From: Armatimonadota bacterium
GTDB taxonomy: Bacteria; Sysuimicrobiota; Sysuimicrobiia; Sysuimicrobiales; Humicultoraceae
Direction of reading: 5' to 3'
DNA: 44,365 bases
Assembly: GCA_031081715.1 (NCBI GenBank)
Contig: JAVHMA010000028.1
Location: 1-44,365 of the forward strand
A program made the position numbers and the translations under genes. The notes below the pieces were generated by a model. It saw only the letters and a list, made by a program, of their open reading frames with translations, was not told where the DNA came from and did no database searches. This document shows, piece after piece, positions 16,183-26,293 of the stretch; the first letter of the stretch is position 1, and each line of letters begins with the position of its first letter.

Positions 16183-17214
16183 GTGGAGCTGGCTGACCTC
16201 GTCGCAGAGCTGACCGATCTGTTCGGCCCGAGCGGCGCCGAGGCGCCGGTTCAGGATCGCGTCGAGCAGCTCTGGGCGGACCTCGGTCTGCACCCGCGCC
16301 GCACGCCGACCGGCAACGTGATCGCTGAGACCGGTGACGGCGGCGAGCGGCTGCTCGTCGCGGCCCACGCGGACGAGATCAGCTTCCGCGTGCGCAGCGT
16401 CACGCCAGGCGGGTTCCTCTGGCTGACCGCCGGCCGCGCCATGGGCGAGTCCGTGCCGCCGCAGCCTGTGCCGCTCGGCCACCCGGCTGCGGTGGTGACC
16501 CGAACGGCGGTGCTGCCGGGCACGTTCGTCACGCCGACGGGCCACGTCCTCAGCCGCCCGGGCACCGAGGGCCGTGGCCAGAACTGGGGCGAGTTCCTCG
16601 TGGACATCGGCGTGCGTAGCGCCGGGGAGGCTGCGGCGGCCGGCGTCCATGCGGGCTGTCCGGTCGTACCCGCGGTGCGCACCCGCCGGGTTGGTCCGCT
16701 GCTCGTTGGCAAGGCGATGGACGACCGCGCCGGCCTGGCGGTCATCACGTGGATGCTTCGCCTTCTACGCGGTCAGACGCTACGTGTCCGCGTCCGGGTG
16801 GCCTCGACCGTCCTCGAGGAGGTCGCGCTCGGCGGCGCCCGCGAGGTGGCCGAGGGTTGCGATCGGGCCATCGCCGTCGAGGTCGGCCTGGCTGGCGACG
16901 TGCCGATGGTCGGGCTGGACCAGATGCCCGTACGCCTGGGCGCCGGCCCGGCGCTGCTCCACGCCGACGCGTTGATGCACTATGACCGCGCGCTGACCTA
17001 CTCGCTGGCGGACGCCGCGCAACGCGCCGGGCTGCCGGTGCAGCACGCCGCCTATCCCACGTTTGCGACCGACGGCGCGGAGTGGGTGAAGGAGCGCGTG
17101 CCGACGGCGGTGGTGACGTTCCCGACCCGCTACACGCACAGTGTCTTCGAGACGGTGGACGTAGACGACCTGACGCGCACGGCGGAGCTGCTGGCGGCGT
17201 TCGTGCGGGGCTGA
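16183..17214 (+). CDS. M42-family metallopeptidase (glutamyl aminopeptidase-like)
   Basis: A 343-residue di-metal aminopeptidase of the M42 family. Metal and catalytic motifs are AAHADEISFRV near residues 62-72, AMDDRAGLAV near 177-186, STVLEEVALGGAR near 207-219, and YTHSVFETVD near the C-terminus. The usual Asp at the fourth ligand position appears as Glu (IAVEVGLAGD), a tolerated change in the family. It starts at GTG two bases after the ligase stop and ends the catabolic operon. M42 peptidases form dodecameric tetrahedra that trim short peptides. With the peptide-type importer at the head of the operon, it could release tryptophan from imported peptides; that link is inference. Confidence 0.87.
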   Translation: MELADLVAELTDLFGPSGAEAPVQDRVEQLWADLGLHPRRTPTGNVIAETGDGGERLLVAAHADEISFRVRSVTPGGFLWLTAGRAMGESVPPQPVPLGHPAAVVTRTAVLPGTFVTPTGHVLSRPGTEGRGQNWGEFLVDIGVRSAGEAAAAGVHAGCPVVPAVRTRRVGPLLVGKAMDDRAGLAVITWMLRLLRGQTLRVRVRVASTVLEEVALGGAREVAEGCDRAIAVEVGLAGDVPMVGLDQMPVRLGAGPALLHADALMHYDRALTYSLADAAQRAGLPVQHAAYPTFATDGAEWVKERVPTAVVTFPTRYTHSVFETVDVDDLTRTAELLAAFVRG

Positions 17215-17271
17215 CGCGCAAGGATTCACCCGCGTGAGCAGGGCGCGACGGGACTGAGCGGGTTCACACCC

Positions 17272-17706
17272 TCACGGCTTGGACGTGAGATGCAGGAACT
17301 CCACACCGGGGTAACGGCGGAAGTCGCCGTCGAACGCCACGAGCCGGCATCCGCCCGTCGAAGCAAAGGCTGCGAGGTACGCGTCCGTCCAGTGGCCGCC
17401 CCGGAGGTCGAGCTCACCGCTCCACCGCCCCAACAGCTCGTCCAGGCCGGGCGGTTCACCGAGCAGCGTGATACGGGGCAGGGTCAGCCAGGTCGCGAGC
17501 GCGTGCCACGCCGCGGCACCATCGAGCGCCGCATCGCCGAGAATGCGTGGATTCGTGAGGTGACGCAGCAGCGCGAGGACGGTGACCCGGCAAAACGCGA
17601 GCGCCTCTGCGGCTTCCTCGTCCCAGTAACGGCGAGCCCGCGCGTGGTGGACGTGATCGGGCGCACCCAACGCAACCCAGACGCTAGCGTCGAGCAGATC
17701 GGGCAT
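17272..17706 (-). CDS. vapC: PIN-domain ribonuclease toxin, VapC type
   Basis: A 144-residue PIN-domain protein. The first acidic residue is in MPDLLDASVWVAL (Asp6), and the late acidic pair is in HWTDAYLAAFASTGG and LVAFDGDF. The second acid of classical VapC falls in CRVTVLALLRHLTNP, a subfamily motif without the usual Glu. The start codon overlaps the 3' end of the antitoxin gene by 23 bases, as is usual for vapBC pairs. VapC toxins cleave tRNA or rRNA and are blocked by the partner. The pair separates the convergent catabolic and biosynthetic operons. Base composition is like the neighbours apart from the AT-rich region upstream of the antitoxin. Confidence 0.85.
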   Translation of the reverse strand: MPDLLDASVWVALGAPDHVHHARARRYWDEEAAEALAFCRVTVLALLRHLTNPRILGDAALDGAAAWHALATWLTLPRITLLGEPPGLDELLGRWSGELDLRGGHWTDAYLAAFASTGGCRLVAFDGDFRRYPGVEFLHLTSKP

Positions 17707-17962
17707 GTTTGACCTCGTCCTCTTCTTCCTCCAAACGCCGGAGCCGCGAGCGCGGGATGACCGGGATCGGCACGTTGCGCGGGGGGATGATGACGGGAGG
17801 CGGCTGGCGTCGTCCGGGGCCTGCCTGCGCGGCCGCGGGTGGTTGCCGCAGTCCCTGCTCGATGAAGCGCCGGACGAGGTCGCGCATGGTCACACCGTTC
17901 AGCGCCGCGCGGGCTTTGAGGGAGCGGTAGAGAGCGTCGGGGAGGTCGACGGTGGTCCGCAT
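17684..17962 (-). CDS. vapB: Ribbon-helix-helix antitoxin, VapB type
   Basis: A 92-residue protein. The first 40 residues, MRTTVDLPDALYRSLKARAA followed by LNGVTMRDLVRRFIEQGL, are a ribbon-helix-helix DNA-binding unit; the remainder is Pro/Arg-rich and ends in an acidic stretch (RRLEEEEDEV), likely the toxin-wrapping tail. The start is placed at the Met directly before the RHH strand; an upstream ATG at 17986 would add eight residues unlike the family. VapB represses its own operon by binding upstream, and the sequence before the gene (17960-18005) is unusually AT-rich for this window, fitting a promoter/operator. Confidence 0.8.
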   Translation of the reverse strand: MRTTVDLPDALYRSLKARAALNGVTMRDLVRRFIEQGLRQPPAAAQAGPGRRQPPPVIIPPRNVPIPVIPRSRLRRLEEEEDEVKHARSARR

Positions 17963-18010
17963 ATAAACATCTTTACATATTACCATCTATATGGCAATAG
18001 GGGCTGTGAA
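17963..18010 (-). promoter_or_regulatory. AT-rich probable vapBC promoter/operator
   Basis: The stretch just upstream of the antitoxin is strikingly AT-rich against a 70% GC background. On the minus strand it holds TTGCCA followed by several TA-rich hexamers (TATAGA, TATGTA, TAAAGA). An exact -10 could not be fixed. A self-binding VapB operator is expected here on family grounds. Confidence 0.4.
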
Positions 18011-18022
18011 TCCGGGCACACC

Positions 18023-18997
18023 TCAAGAGGTACCGTCGAGCCGATCTTGCGTCCGGACCCCGGCAAACAGATGCTGCTGCGCATACCCCGCAAGCGGCCC
18101 CCACCGTTCCCGTGCCCACTCCCGAATCGCGCGCGGCGTCCTCGCCCGGCCGCCCAGGTACCACCGCTCCACCGCCCGCTGCACCCACACGTCCACCGGA
18201 AACGCCTCGCGCCGCCCGAACCCAAAGAGCAGCACGCACTCCACGACCTTTTCTCCCACGCCCGGCAGCGCGAGCAGCGCCGCGCGGGCGTCGTCGAAAT
18301 CGAGCCGCGGCACTGCGCCGAGGTCCACGTCGCCGTCGGCCACGTGGCGAGCCAGGACGCGCACGTAGGGCGCGCGGTACCCCAGGATGCACGCCCGCAG
18401 CGCGGCCTCGCTGGCCTGGGCGAGGCGCTCGGGCGAGGGAAAGCTCCAGCCGACCGGGACCGCGGCGCCGCGATGCGCGCCGGCCGGCCGCCCGGCCTGA
18501 ACGCTGGCGGTCTCCCGTGCGCCACGCGCGTAGATCGGCTCCCCGAACCGCCTCGCCAGCGCCTCCACGCTCCGGCAGATCTTCGGGATGTTGTTGAACG
18601 CGGAGATCACGTAGGAGACCAGGCACTCCCAGGGGTCCTGCCGCATGATCGCGATCCCGGAGGTCTGCGCGAGCACACGGCGCAGCACCGGGTCGCGGGC
18701 CAGCTCGCCCTCGATGGCCTCGAGCGGCTGGTCGGCGCCGAGATGGCGCCGCAGCCGGGCGGCGTCACCGGGCGGGCCCTCCCAGGTCACGATCAGCCGG
18801 CCGCCGCGCTGCGCGACGCGGGCGACCGTGCCATTCACGACCCCGCGCGCGACCGTGTGGGCCGTGCCCCCAGACGCGACCGCGGCCGCGACGGTCCAGC
18901 GGAAGCACTGGCCGCTTTGCAGGGTGCGCGCCAGGTGGAACCGCGACGCTGGGACAACTTGGGTGGTCCGTGTGCGCGGGCCGGCGGGCGCGGTCAC
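18023..18997 (-). CDS. ogg: 8-oxoguanine DNA glycosylase (OGG1-like, HhH-GPD)
   Basis: A 324-residue bifunctional-type glycosylase. The N-terminal OGG domain has ARTLQSGQCFRW near residue 25, then WECLVSYVISAFNNIPKICR (the Asn-Asn pair that contacts DNA), and the helix-hairpin-helix LPGVGEKVVECVLLFGFGRR with the catalytic Lys followed by AFPVDVWVQRAVERW with the catalytic Asp. It excises 8-oxoguanine from DNA and can nick the strand. The GTG at 18997 overlaps the upstream Nudix stop (GTGA), which excludes much longer starts. It is the last gene of the trp operon tail, after two Nudix hydrolases, suggesting a small oxidative-damage repair cassette co-transcribed with trp genes. Confidence 0.9.
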   Translation of the reverse strand: MTAPAGPRTRTTQVVPASRFHLARTLQSGQCFRWTVAAAVASGGTAHTVARGVVNGTVARVAQRGGRLIVTWEGPPGDAARLRRHLGADQPLEAIEGELARDPVLRRVLAQTSGIAIMRQDPWECLVSYVISAFNNIPKICRSVEALARRFGEPIYARGARETASVQAGRPAGAHRGAAVPVGWSFPSPERLAQASEAALRACILGYRAPYVRVLARHVADGDVDLGAVPRLDFDDARAALLALPGVGEKVVECVLLFGFGRREAFPVDVWVQRAVERWYLGGRARTPRAIREWARERWGPLAGYAQQHLFAGVRTQDRLDGTS

Positions 18998-19590
18998 GCC
19001 TGCAGGATCCCCGCGTCCACCACCAGTTGCGACCATGTCTCCATCATGGGGTAGACCGCGGCGACCTCCTCGGGCGCGGCCAGCCGCCCGGTCAGCCGGT
19101 CGGTCTCGCGGATCGTCACGGCCCCGGAGGGCACGTCCACGACGTGCACGAGCCCGAAATGCACCTGCCCCACCGGGTTGTCGTCGTCGTTGAGCACGCC
19201 CACCAGCCGCGCCGACCACTCGCCGCCCACGCTCAGCTCCTCCTGGAGCTCGCGCTGCAGTCCGTGCGCCACCGCGTCCGCGGCGCCGGCCACATCGGCC
19301 CGGGCCACGTGGCCGCCCACGCCGATGGAGTAGAGCCCGTGCAGCCGGCCCTCGCCGCCGGCGCGCGTACGCTGGAACAGCATGACGCGCCCATCGCTGC
19401 GCACGACGAGGTAGGGGATGATCTGCTTGAGCGTGGGGTCGTCCTCGACGTCGCCGCGCCGGCGGAAGCGGCCGTGGCGCTGCACGCGCGCCAGGTACTC
19501 GTCCATCTCGGTGGTCCGCACGCCGCGAAACGGCCCCTCCCACAACAGGTCGGCGCGTGGCACGACCAGGATTTCTTCGTCCATGCCCAT
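18994..19590 (-). CDS. Nudix-type predicted phosphoesterase (COG4112-like)
   Basis: A 198-residue protein. It begins MGMDEEILVVPRADLLWEGP and has DDPTLKQIIPYLVVRSDGRV, then YSIGVGGHVARAD, a Nudix-like helix QRELQEEL, and NDDDNPVGQVHFGLVHVVDV, ending with FETWSQ-like METWSQLVVDAG. This layout matches the COG4112 group of predicted Nudix phosphoesterases rather than MutT proper; the Nudix box has an insertion and its first Glu is displaced. The substrate is unknown. A second Met two codons in is an alternative start. It overlaps the glycosylase gene by GTGA and lies 46 bases after the other Nudix gene. Confidence 0.85.
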   Translation of the reverse strand: MGMDEEILVVPRADLLWEGPFRGVRTTEMDEYLARVQRHGRFRRRGDVEDDPTLKQIIPYLVVRSDGRVMLFQRTRAGGEGRLHGLYSIGVGGHVARADVAGAADAVAHGLQRELQEELSVGGEWSARLVGVLNDDDNPVGQVHFGLVHVVDVPSGAVTIRETDRLTGRLAAPEEVAAVYPMMETWSQLVVDAGILQA

Positions 19591-19636
19591 GAGCGGCCGT
19601 GTGCTCCTCGCGCGGCGCTACGTGCCCCGCGCCGCG

Positions 19637-20161
19637 CTACCTGATCTCCGCGGCGATGAGGGTCGCCGGGTCCGCCGACGCGTAGGTGAACTTCGCCAGG
19701 ATCACGCGGTCCTCCTGATCGCGCAGAGTGGGCAGCAGCAGCGGGATGTCCGGCAGCACCGGCAGCGCCGCGACCTCGGCGGGCGCGGCCCAGCACAGCG
19801 GCCCTTCGGCTGAGGCCACCACCGCCGGATCGTGGGCGCGCGCGGCGAACAGGAAGATGATCCAGTGCTCGCCGGTCCGCTCGACCACGACCGTGGCGAC
19901 GCCACGAAAGGCGAGCGGCGCGTCGAGCCCGGTCTCCTCCCGCAGCTCGCGGCGCGCGGCGTCCAGCGGGTCCTCGCCGCGGTCGATTTTCCCACCCGGG
20001 GCGTTCCAGTACCCGGCTTCCGGGTCACGCGTGCGCTGGATGAGCAGCACGCGGTCACCGTGGAAGACGAAGCAGAGCGTGCGGAGGTAAACGACGGTCG
20101 GCCCCTGCGGGTGCGGATGCCCGGCGGGAAGGCTCACCGCTGGCGGCGCGGCGCGAGCCAC
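19637..20161 (-). CDS. Nudix hydrolase (MutT-like)
   Basis: A 174-residue Nudix protein with an intact box: GGKIDRGEDPLDAARRELRE followed at once by ETGL, near residues 56-79, matching GX5EX7REUXEEXGU. The neighbouring strands are TLCFVFHGDRVLLIQRTRD and WNAPGG. The general form is that of 8-oxo-dGTP or nucleotide diphosphate hydrolases. The start shown is a GTG 13 bases after the trpA stop; an internal GTG about ten residues later is possible because the first 20 residues are not conserved. With the OGG-like gene downstream, a nucleotide-pool sanitation role is plausible. Confidence 0.85.
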   Translation of the reverse strand: MARAAPPAVSLPAGHPHPQGPTVVYLRTLCFVFHGDRVLLIQRTRDPEAGYWNAPGGKIDRGEDPLDAARRELREETGLDAPLAFRGVATVVVERTGEHWIIFLFAARAHDPAVVASAEGPLCWAAPAEVAALPVLPDIPLLLPTLRDQEDRVILAKFTYASADPATLIAAEIR

Positions 20162-20174
20162 GCGCCCGGCGGGC

Positions 20175-20980
20175 TCATCGGGCCGGGGCCGGTGCCGCGT
20201 CCACGCCGGCCCGCAGCGCCGCGACGAACGCCTCCAGCGCCGAACCCGCCGCCGCGCCTTCTCGCTCCACGACGGCCACGATCGCGCTGCCCACGATCAC
20301 CCCATCGGCCACCGCCGCGACCTGCCGCGCGTGCTCGGGCGTCGAGACGCCGAAGCCCACGCAGATGGGCAGCGCGGTGACGCGCCGCACGCGCGCGACG
20401 AGACCGCCTACATCCGCGGCCAGGTCGGCGCGCACGCCGGTCACGCCGACGAGCGACACGCAGTAGACGAACCCGCGGCTGACCGCTGCGATCTGCGCCA
20501 GCCGTTCGTCGGTGCTCGTCGGCGCGGCCAGGAAGATCACGTCAAGGCCTTCGGGCTCCGCTATCTGCGCGAGCGCGGCGCCTTCATCCGGCGGTAGGTC
20601 GGGAATCACGACGCCGTCTGCGCCCGCGGCCGCCGCGCGCCGGCAGAACGCCTCGAGCCCGAAGCGCAGGATGGGGTTGTAGTACGACAGTAGCACGACC
20701 GGCCGTCCGACGCGCGGCCGAACATCGGCCACCATCTCGAGCACCCGCGCCAGGGTCGTCCCGGCCCGCAGGGCCCGGTGCGCCGCGCGCGCGTTCACCG
20801 GGCCGTCGGCGATGGGGTCGGAGAACGGCACGCCGACCTCGAGCGCGTCGGCGCCGGCCGCGGTGAACCGCTCGAGGAACGCCGCGGTCGCCTCCAGCGA
20901 CGGGTCGCCGGCCATCACGAACGGGATGAGCGCGCGCCGGCCCGCCGCCCGCAGCCGCTGGAAGACCGCCGCGAGCTCGC

Positions 20981-20984
<4 letters not shown>
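20175..20984 (-). CDS. trpA: Tryptophan synthase alpha subunit
   Basis: A 269-residue TIM barrel that cleaves indole-3-glycerol phosphate to indole. The catalytic Glu is in [19 protein letters not shown] near residues 45-63, with the catalytic Asp in the same segment. [14 protein letters not shown] is the flexible loop equivalent, and [16 protein letters not shown] with VIVGSAIV forms the phosphate site. The GTG start overlaps the trpB stop (GTGTGA). It is the last Trp enzyme of the operon; two Nudix genes and a DNA glycosylase follow without an evident terminator. Confidence 0.95.
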
Positions 20985-22167
<1,183 letters not shown>

Positions 22168-22171
<4 letters not shown>

Positions 22172-22809
22172 CGCCGCGCGCCCTCCAGCCCGGCGGCCGC
22201 CGCGCGCGCCGCGGCGACGAACGCGCGCATCTTCGCCGGGTCCTTGCGGCCGTCGGTCTCGACACCCGAGCTCACATCCACGCCGTAGGGCCGCACCGCC
22301 TCGATCGCGGCGGCCACGTTCTCAGGGGTGAGGCCGCCAGAGAGGATCACCGGCATCACCGCGGCCACCGGCGCCGCCCAGCGCCGGTCGAAGGGTTCAC
22401 CGGTCCCGCCGCGGTGGTCAGGGTGATAGGTGTCGAGCAGTATCGCGGAGATGGGCAGCGCGCGCAGCCCCGCCGGGTCCACCGGCCCGGCCACGCGTAT
22501 CGCCTTGATGACGGTCAGCCCCAGCGCGCCCACGGCCGCACAGTCGGCGGCGGTCTCGTCGCCGTGGAGTTGCACGGCATCGAGACGGACGCTATCGGCC
22601 AGCGCGCGGATTTCCTCCAGTGGCGCGTTCACGAACACGCCCACCTTCGTCACGAACGGCGGCAGGGCGGCCGCGATCCGCCGCGCCTGGTCGGGCGCCA
22701 CACGGCGGCGGCTGGGTGCAAACACGAGCCCGATGGCGTCCGCGCCGGCCTCGGCCGCGGCCTGCGCCGTCGCTTCGTCTATAACCCCGCAGATCTTGAC
22801 CCGGATCAC
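22168..22809 (-). CDS. trpF: Phosphoribosylanthranilate isomerase
   Basis: A 213-residue barrel that isomerises PRA to CdRP. Motifs are VKICGV at residues 4-9 with the catalytic Cys, [45 protein letters not shown] with the catalytic Asp, [14 protein letters not shown] and GVDVSSGVE. The GTG start at 22809 overlaps the trpS stop. Between trpS and trpB, it completes the isomerisation step of the pathway; it is a separate gene, not fused to trpC. Confidence 0.95.
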
Positions 22810-23822
22810 GCCCGCGGCCTGACCCCACGGTAGTACGCCAGGCGCATGGCCGCCCGCGCGCGCTCGAGCGTCTCCGCCGCGATCTCGCGGGCCTTGCGGG
22901 TTCCCTCGACGACGATCTCGTCGATGCGCTCCGGCTGCCGCGCGAACCGGGCCCGGCGCTCGCGGATCGGGTCCAGGAACGCGTTGAGCGCGCGCGCCAG
23001 GCGCTTCTTGACCTCGACGTCGCCCACCGTGCCCTTCCGGTATCGCTCCTTGAGCTCGGCGACCTCCGCCGCGTCGGCGTTGAACGCGTCGTGGTAGGTG
23101 AAGACCGGGTTGCCCTCCACGGTGCCGGGGTCGGTCGGGTGAATGCGCTTGGGGTCGGTGTACATCCGCATCACCCGCTGGGTGACGGTCTCCTCGTCGT
23201 CCGACAGGTAGATCACGTTGCCGACTGACTTGCTCATCTTGGCCTTGCCGTCGGTGCCGGGGAGCGTGCCGACCTCGCCGATGAGCGTCTCTGGCTCGGG
23301 GAAGACCGGCGCGAACGTCTCGTTGAAGCGCCGCGCGATCTCGCGGGTGAGCTCGAGGTGCGACGCCTGGTCCTTCCCCACTGGCACGATCTCCCCGCGG
23401 ACGCTCAGGATGTCGGCGGCCTGGAGCACCGGGTAGTTCAGCAGGCCCGCCGACGGCTGCGTGATGTGCAGGTCCTTCATGACCTCTTTGAGCGTCGGCA
23501 CCCGCTGCAGCCGAGGCACGGTCACCAGCATGGTGAAGATCAGCGTGAGCTCCGCAATCTGCGGCACCCCGGACTGCAGCACGATGGTGGACCGCTCGGG
23601 GTCGATGCCGACGCTCAGGTAGTCGAGCACGATCTCCCGGATGTTGGCCTCGATCTCGTCCAGGTGCTCGAGCCGCGTGGTCAGGATGTGATAGTCGGCG
23701 AGCAGGAAGAAGCAGTCGTACTCGTCCTGCAGCCGCACCCGGTTGGCCAGCGTGCCCACGTAGTGGCCCAGGTGGAGCTTGCCCGTCGGCCGGTCTCCGG
23801 TGAGCAGGCGTCCCTTCTTCAT
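22806..23822 (-). CDS. trpS: Tryptophanyl-tRNA synthetase
   Basis: A 338-residue class I aminoacyl-tRNA synthetase. The HIGH-type motif is PTGKLHLGHYVGTLANRV near residue 12, and KAKMSKSVGN near 197-206 is the KMSKS loop; LHITQPSAGLLNYPVLQAAD and VGKDQASHLELTREIARRF are family blocks. It starts with an ATG overlapping the trpC stop (ATGA). Its placement inside the trp biosynthetic operon is unusual and puts tRNA-Trp charging under the same tRNA-Trp-sensing T-box leader as the biosynthetic genes. No second trpS is in the window. Confidence 0.96.
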   Translation of the reverse strand: MKKGRLLTGDRPTGKLHLGHYVGTLANRVRLQDEYDCFFLLADYHILTTRLEHLDEIEANIREIVLDYLSVGIDPERSTIVLQSGVPQIAELTLIFTMLVTVPRLQRVPTLKEVMKDLHITQPSAGLLNYPVLQAADILSVRGEIVPVGKDQASHLELTREIARRFNETFAPVFPEPETLIGEVGTLPGTDGKAKMSKSVGNVIYLSDDEETVTQRVMRMYTDPKRIHPTDPGTVEGNPVFTYHDAFNADAAEVAELKERYRKGTVGDVEVKKRLARALNAFLDPIRERRARFARQPERIDEIVVEGTRKAREIAAETLERARAAMRLAYYRGVRPRA

Positions 23823-24628
23823 CCGCACAACCCTCCCGTCTCTGTCGATGCACGCGCGAGCTCGCGGAGCCGCGCGGCGGGGTCGGCGCTCGCCATCAGC
23901 GCGGTCCCCACCAGCACGGCGTGCACGCCGGCCCGCCGCGCGCGCGCGACGTCGGCCGGGGTCTCGATGCCGCTCTCGCTGACGACCACGACCCCCTCCG
24001 GCACCCGCGGGCGCAGCCGTGCCGTGGTCTCTGGGTCCACCGCCAGCGTGTGCAGGTTCCGGTTGTTGATCCCGACCACGCGCGCGCCCGCGGCCAGCGC
24101 CTGGTCGAGCTCGTCCTCGGTGTGCGCCTCCACCAACGCCGCCATGCCGAGCGAGGCCGCGCACCCCACGAGCTCCGCGAGCACCGCCGTGGGCACGGTC
24201 CCCGCGACCAGCAGCACCGCGTCGGCGCCGAGCGCGCGCGCCTCATAGACTTGGTAGGCGTCCACGATGAAATCCTTTCGCAGCACCGGCACCCCGACCG
24301 CCGCACGCGCCGCGCGCAGGTCGTCGGGGCTGCCGGCGAAGAAGCGGTGGTCGGTCAGCACCGAGATCGCATCCGCGCCCGCGGCCTCGTACGCCCGCGC
24401 CACGGCGGCGGGATCGGCCTCGAGCCGGATGGCCCCGGCCGCCGGCGAGGCGCGCTTGATCTCGGCGATGATGCGCAGCGGCGGCCCGGCGAGGGCCGCG
24501 GCGAAGTCGCGCGCCGGGGGGGCGCCGGCCGCCCGCGCGCGCACCTCGGCGAGCGGCGCGGCGGCCCGCGCCGCCGCCACCTCGCGACGCTTGTGCGCCA
24601 GGATCTCGTACAGCACCGCCCGGGTCAA
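23819..24628 (-). CDS. trpC: Indole-3-glycerol-phosphate synthase
   Basis: A 269-residue barrel. Family motifs in order: LRIIAEIKRASPAAGAI near residue 51 with catalytic Lys and Glu, ISVLTDHRFFAGSPDDL, VLRKDFIVDAYQVYEARALG with the second Lys, GINNRNLHTLAVD, and VVSESGIETPADVARARRA. It converts CdRP to indole-3-glycerol phosphate. The start is a TTG at 24628, seven bases after the trpD stop, the only junction among the trp enzyme genes without an overlap. Although TTG is uncommon, a weak GAGACGG upstream and the family-typical LYEILAHKRREVAAAR opening support it. Confidence 0.94.
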   Translation of the reverse strand: MTRAVLYEILAHKRREVAAARAAAPLAEVRARAAGAPPARDFAAALAGPPLRIIAEIKRASPAAGAIRLEADPAAVARAYEAAGADAISVLTDHRFFAGSPDDLRAARAAVGVPVLRKDFIVDAYQVYEARALGADAVLLVAGTVPTAVLAELVGCAASLGMAALVEAHTEDELDQALAAGARVVGINNRNLHTLAVDPETTARLRPRVPEGVVVVSESGIETPADVARARRAGVHAVLVGTALMASADPAARLRELARASTETGGLCG

Positions 24629-24635
24629 AGCCGTC

Positions 24636-25642
24636 TCACGCCGCGCGGGTGTGCATCCGCAGCGCCTCCAGCTTCTCGTACGCCGCGCCAGAGTCGACGG
24701 CGCGGCCGGCTAGCGCCATGCCTTCCCGCAAGTCGTCCGCCAGCTCGGCGGCCACGAGCGCCGCGCCCGCGTTGAGCATCACCAGGTCGCGCGCCGGCCC
24801 CGGCGCGCCGCGCAGCACCGCCAGGGTGACCTCCGCGTTCTGCTGGGGGGTGCCGCCGGCGATCGCCTCGGGCGCCGGAGGGGTCAGACCGAGCGCCGTC
24901 GGGTCGATGACGTACGTCTCCACGCTGCCGTCGTGTATCTCGGCGACCTGCGTGAGACCGAGTGTCGAGAGCTCGTCCATCCCGTCGCCGTGCACCACCA
25001 GCGCGCGCCGCACGCCGAGCTCGCCGAGCGCCTCGGCCATGATCCGCACCAGCGCCGGGTCGTAGGCGCCCACGAGCAGGCTGGACGCCGCGGCCGGGTT
25101 GGCGAGCGGCCCCAGGATGTTGAAGACGGTCCGAATGCCGATCTCCCTGCGCGGCCCGGCGGCATGCTTCATCGCCGCGTGATAGATCGGCGCGAACAGG
25201 AACCCGATGCCGATGTCCTCGATGCACCGCTGGACCACGTCTGGCGCGACCTGGATGTTCACACCCAACGCCTCCAGCACGTCCGCGCTGCCGGACTGCC
25301 GGCTGACCGCGCGGTTGCCGTGCTTGGCGACGTAGCCGCCCGCGGCGGCCACCACGAAGGCCGCGGTCGTGGAGACGTTGAACGTGCTCACGCGGTCGCC
25401 GCCCGTGCCCACGACGTCGATGAGGTGGTCCACGCGCGGGACCACCCGCAGCGCGCGCTCGCGCATCGCGCGCGAACAGCCCGCGATCTCCTCCACGGTC
25501 TCACCGCGCATCCGCAGCGCGGTGACGAACGCGGCAATCTGCGCGGGCGTGGCCTCGCCGTCCATGACCTCACCCATCGCCGCCCAGGCCTGCTCCTCGC
25601 TGAGCGTCTGGCCGTCGGCGACCGCGCGGATGGCCTCGCGGA

Positions 25643-25646
<4 letters not shown>
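24636..25646 (-). CDS. trpD: Anthranilate phosphoribosyltransferase
   Basis: A 336-residue enzyme that joins anthranilate to PRPP. Motifs are DVVGTGGDRVSTFNVSTTAA near residues 74-93 (PRPP-binding glycine loop), KHGNRAVSRQSGSADVLEAL, and FNILGPLANPA. A short helical N-terminal domain (LSEEQAWAAMGEVMDGEATP) contributes to anthranilate binding and dimerisation. The GTG start overlaps the trpG stop. It competes for anthranilate with the CoA ligase of the adjacent catabolic island if both are expressed. Confidence 0.95.

Positions 25647-26289
<643 letters not shown>

Positions 26290-26293
<4 letters not shown>

Noticed and set aside
17215-17271. ACCCGC/GCGGGT inverted repeat between the convergent M42 and vapC genes as a terminator
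   Set aside because: Only six bases of stem with a 24-base loop and no T-tract; too weak to call.
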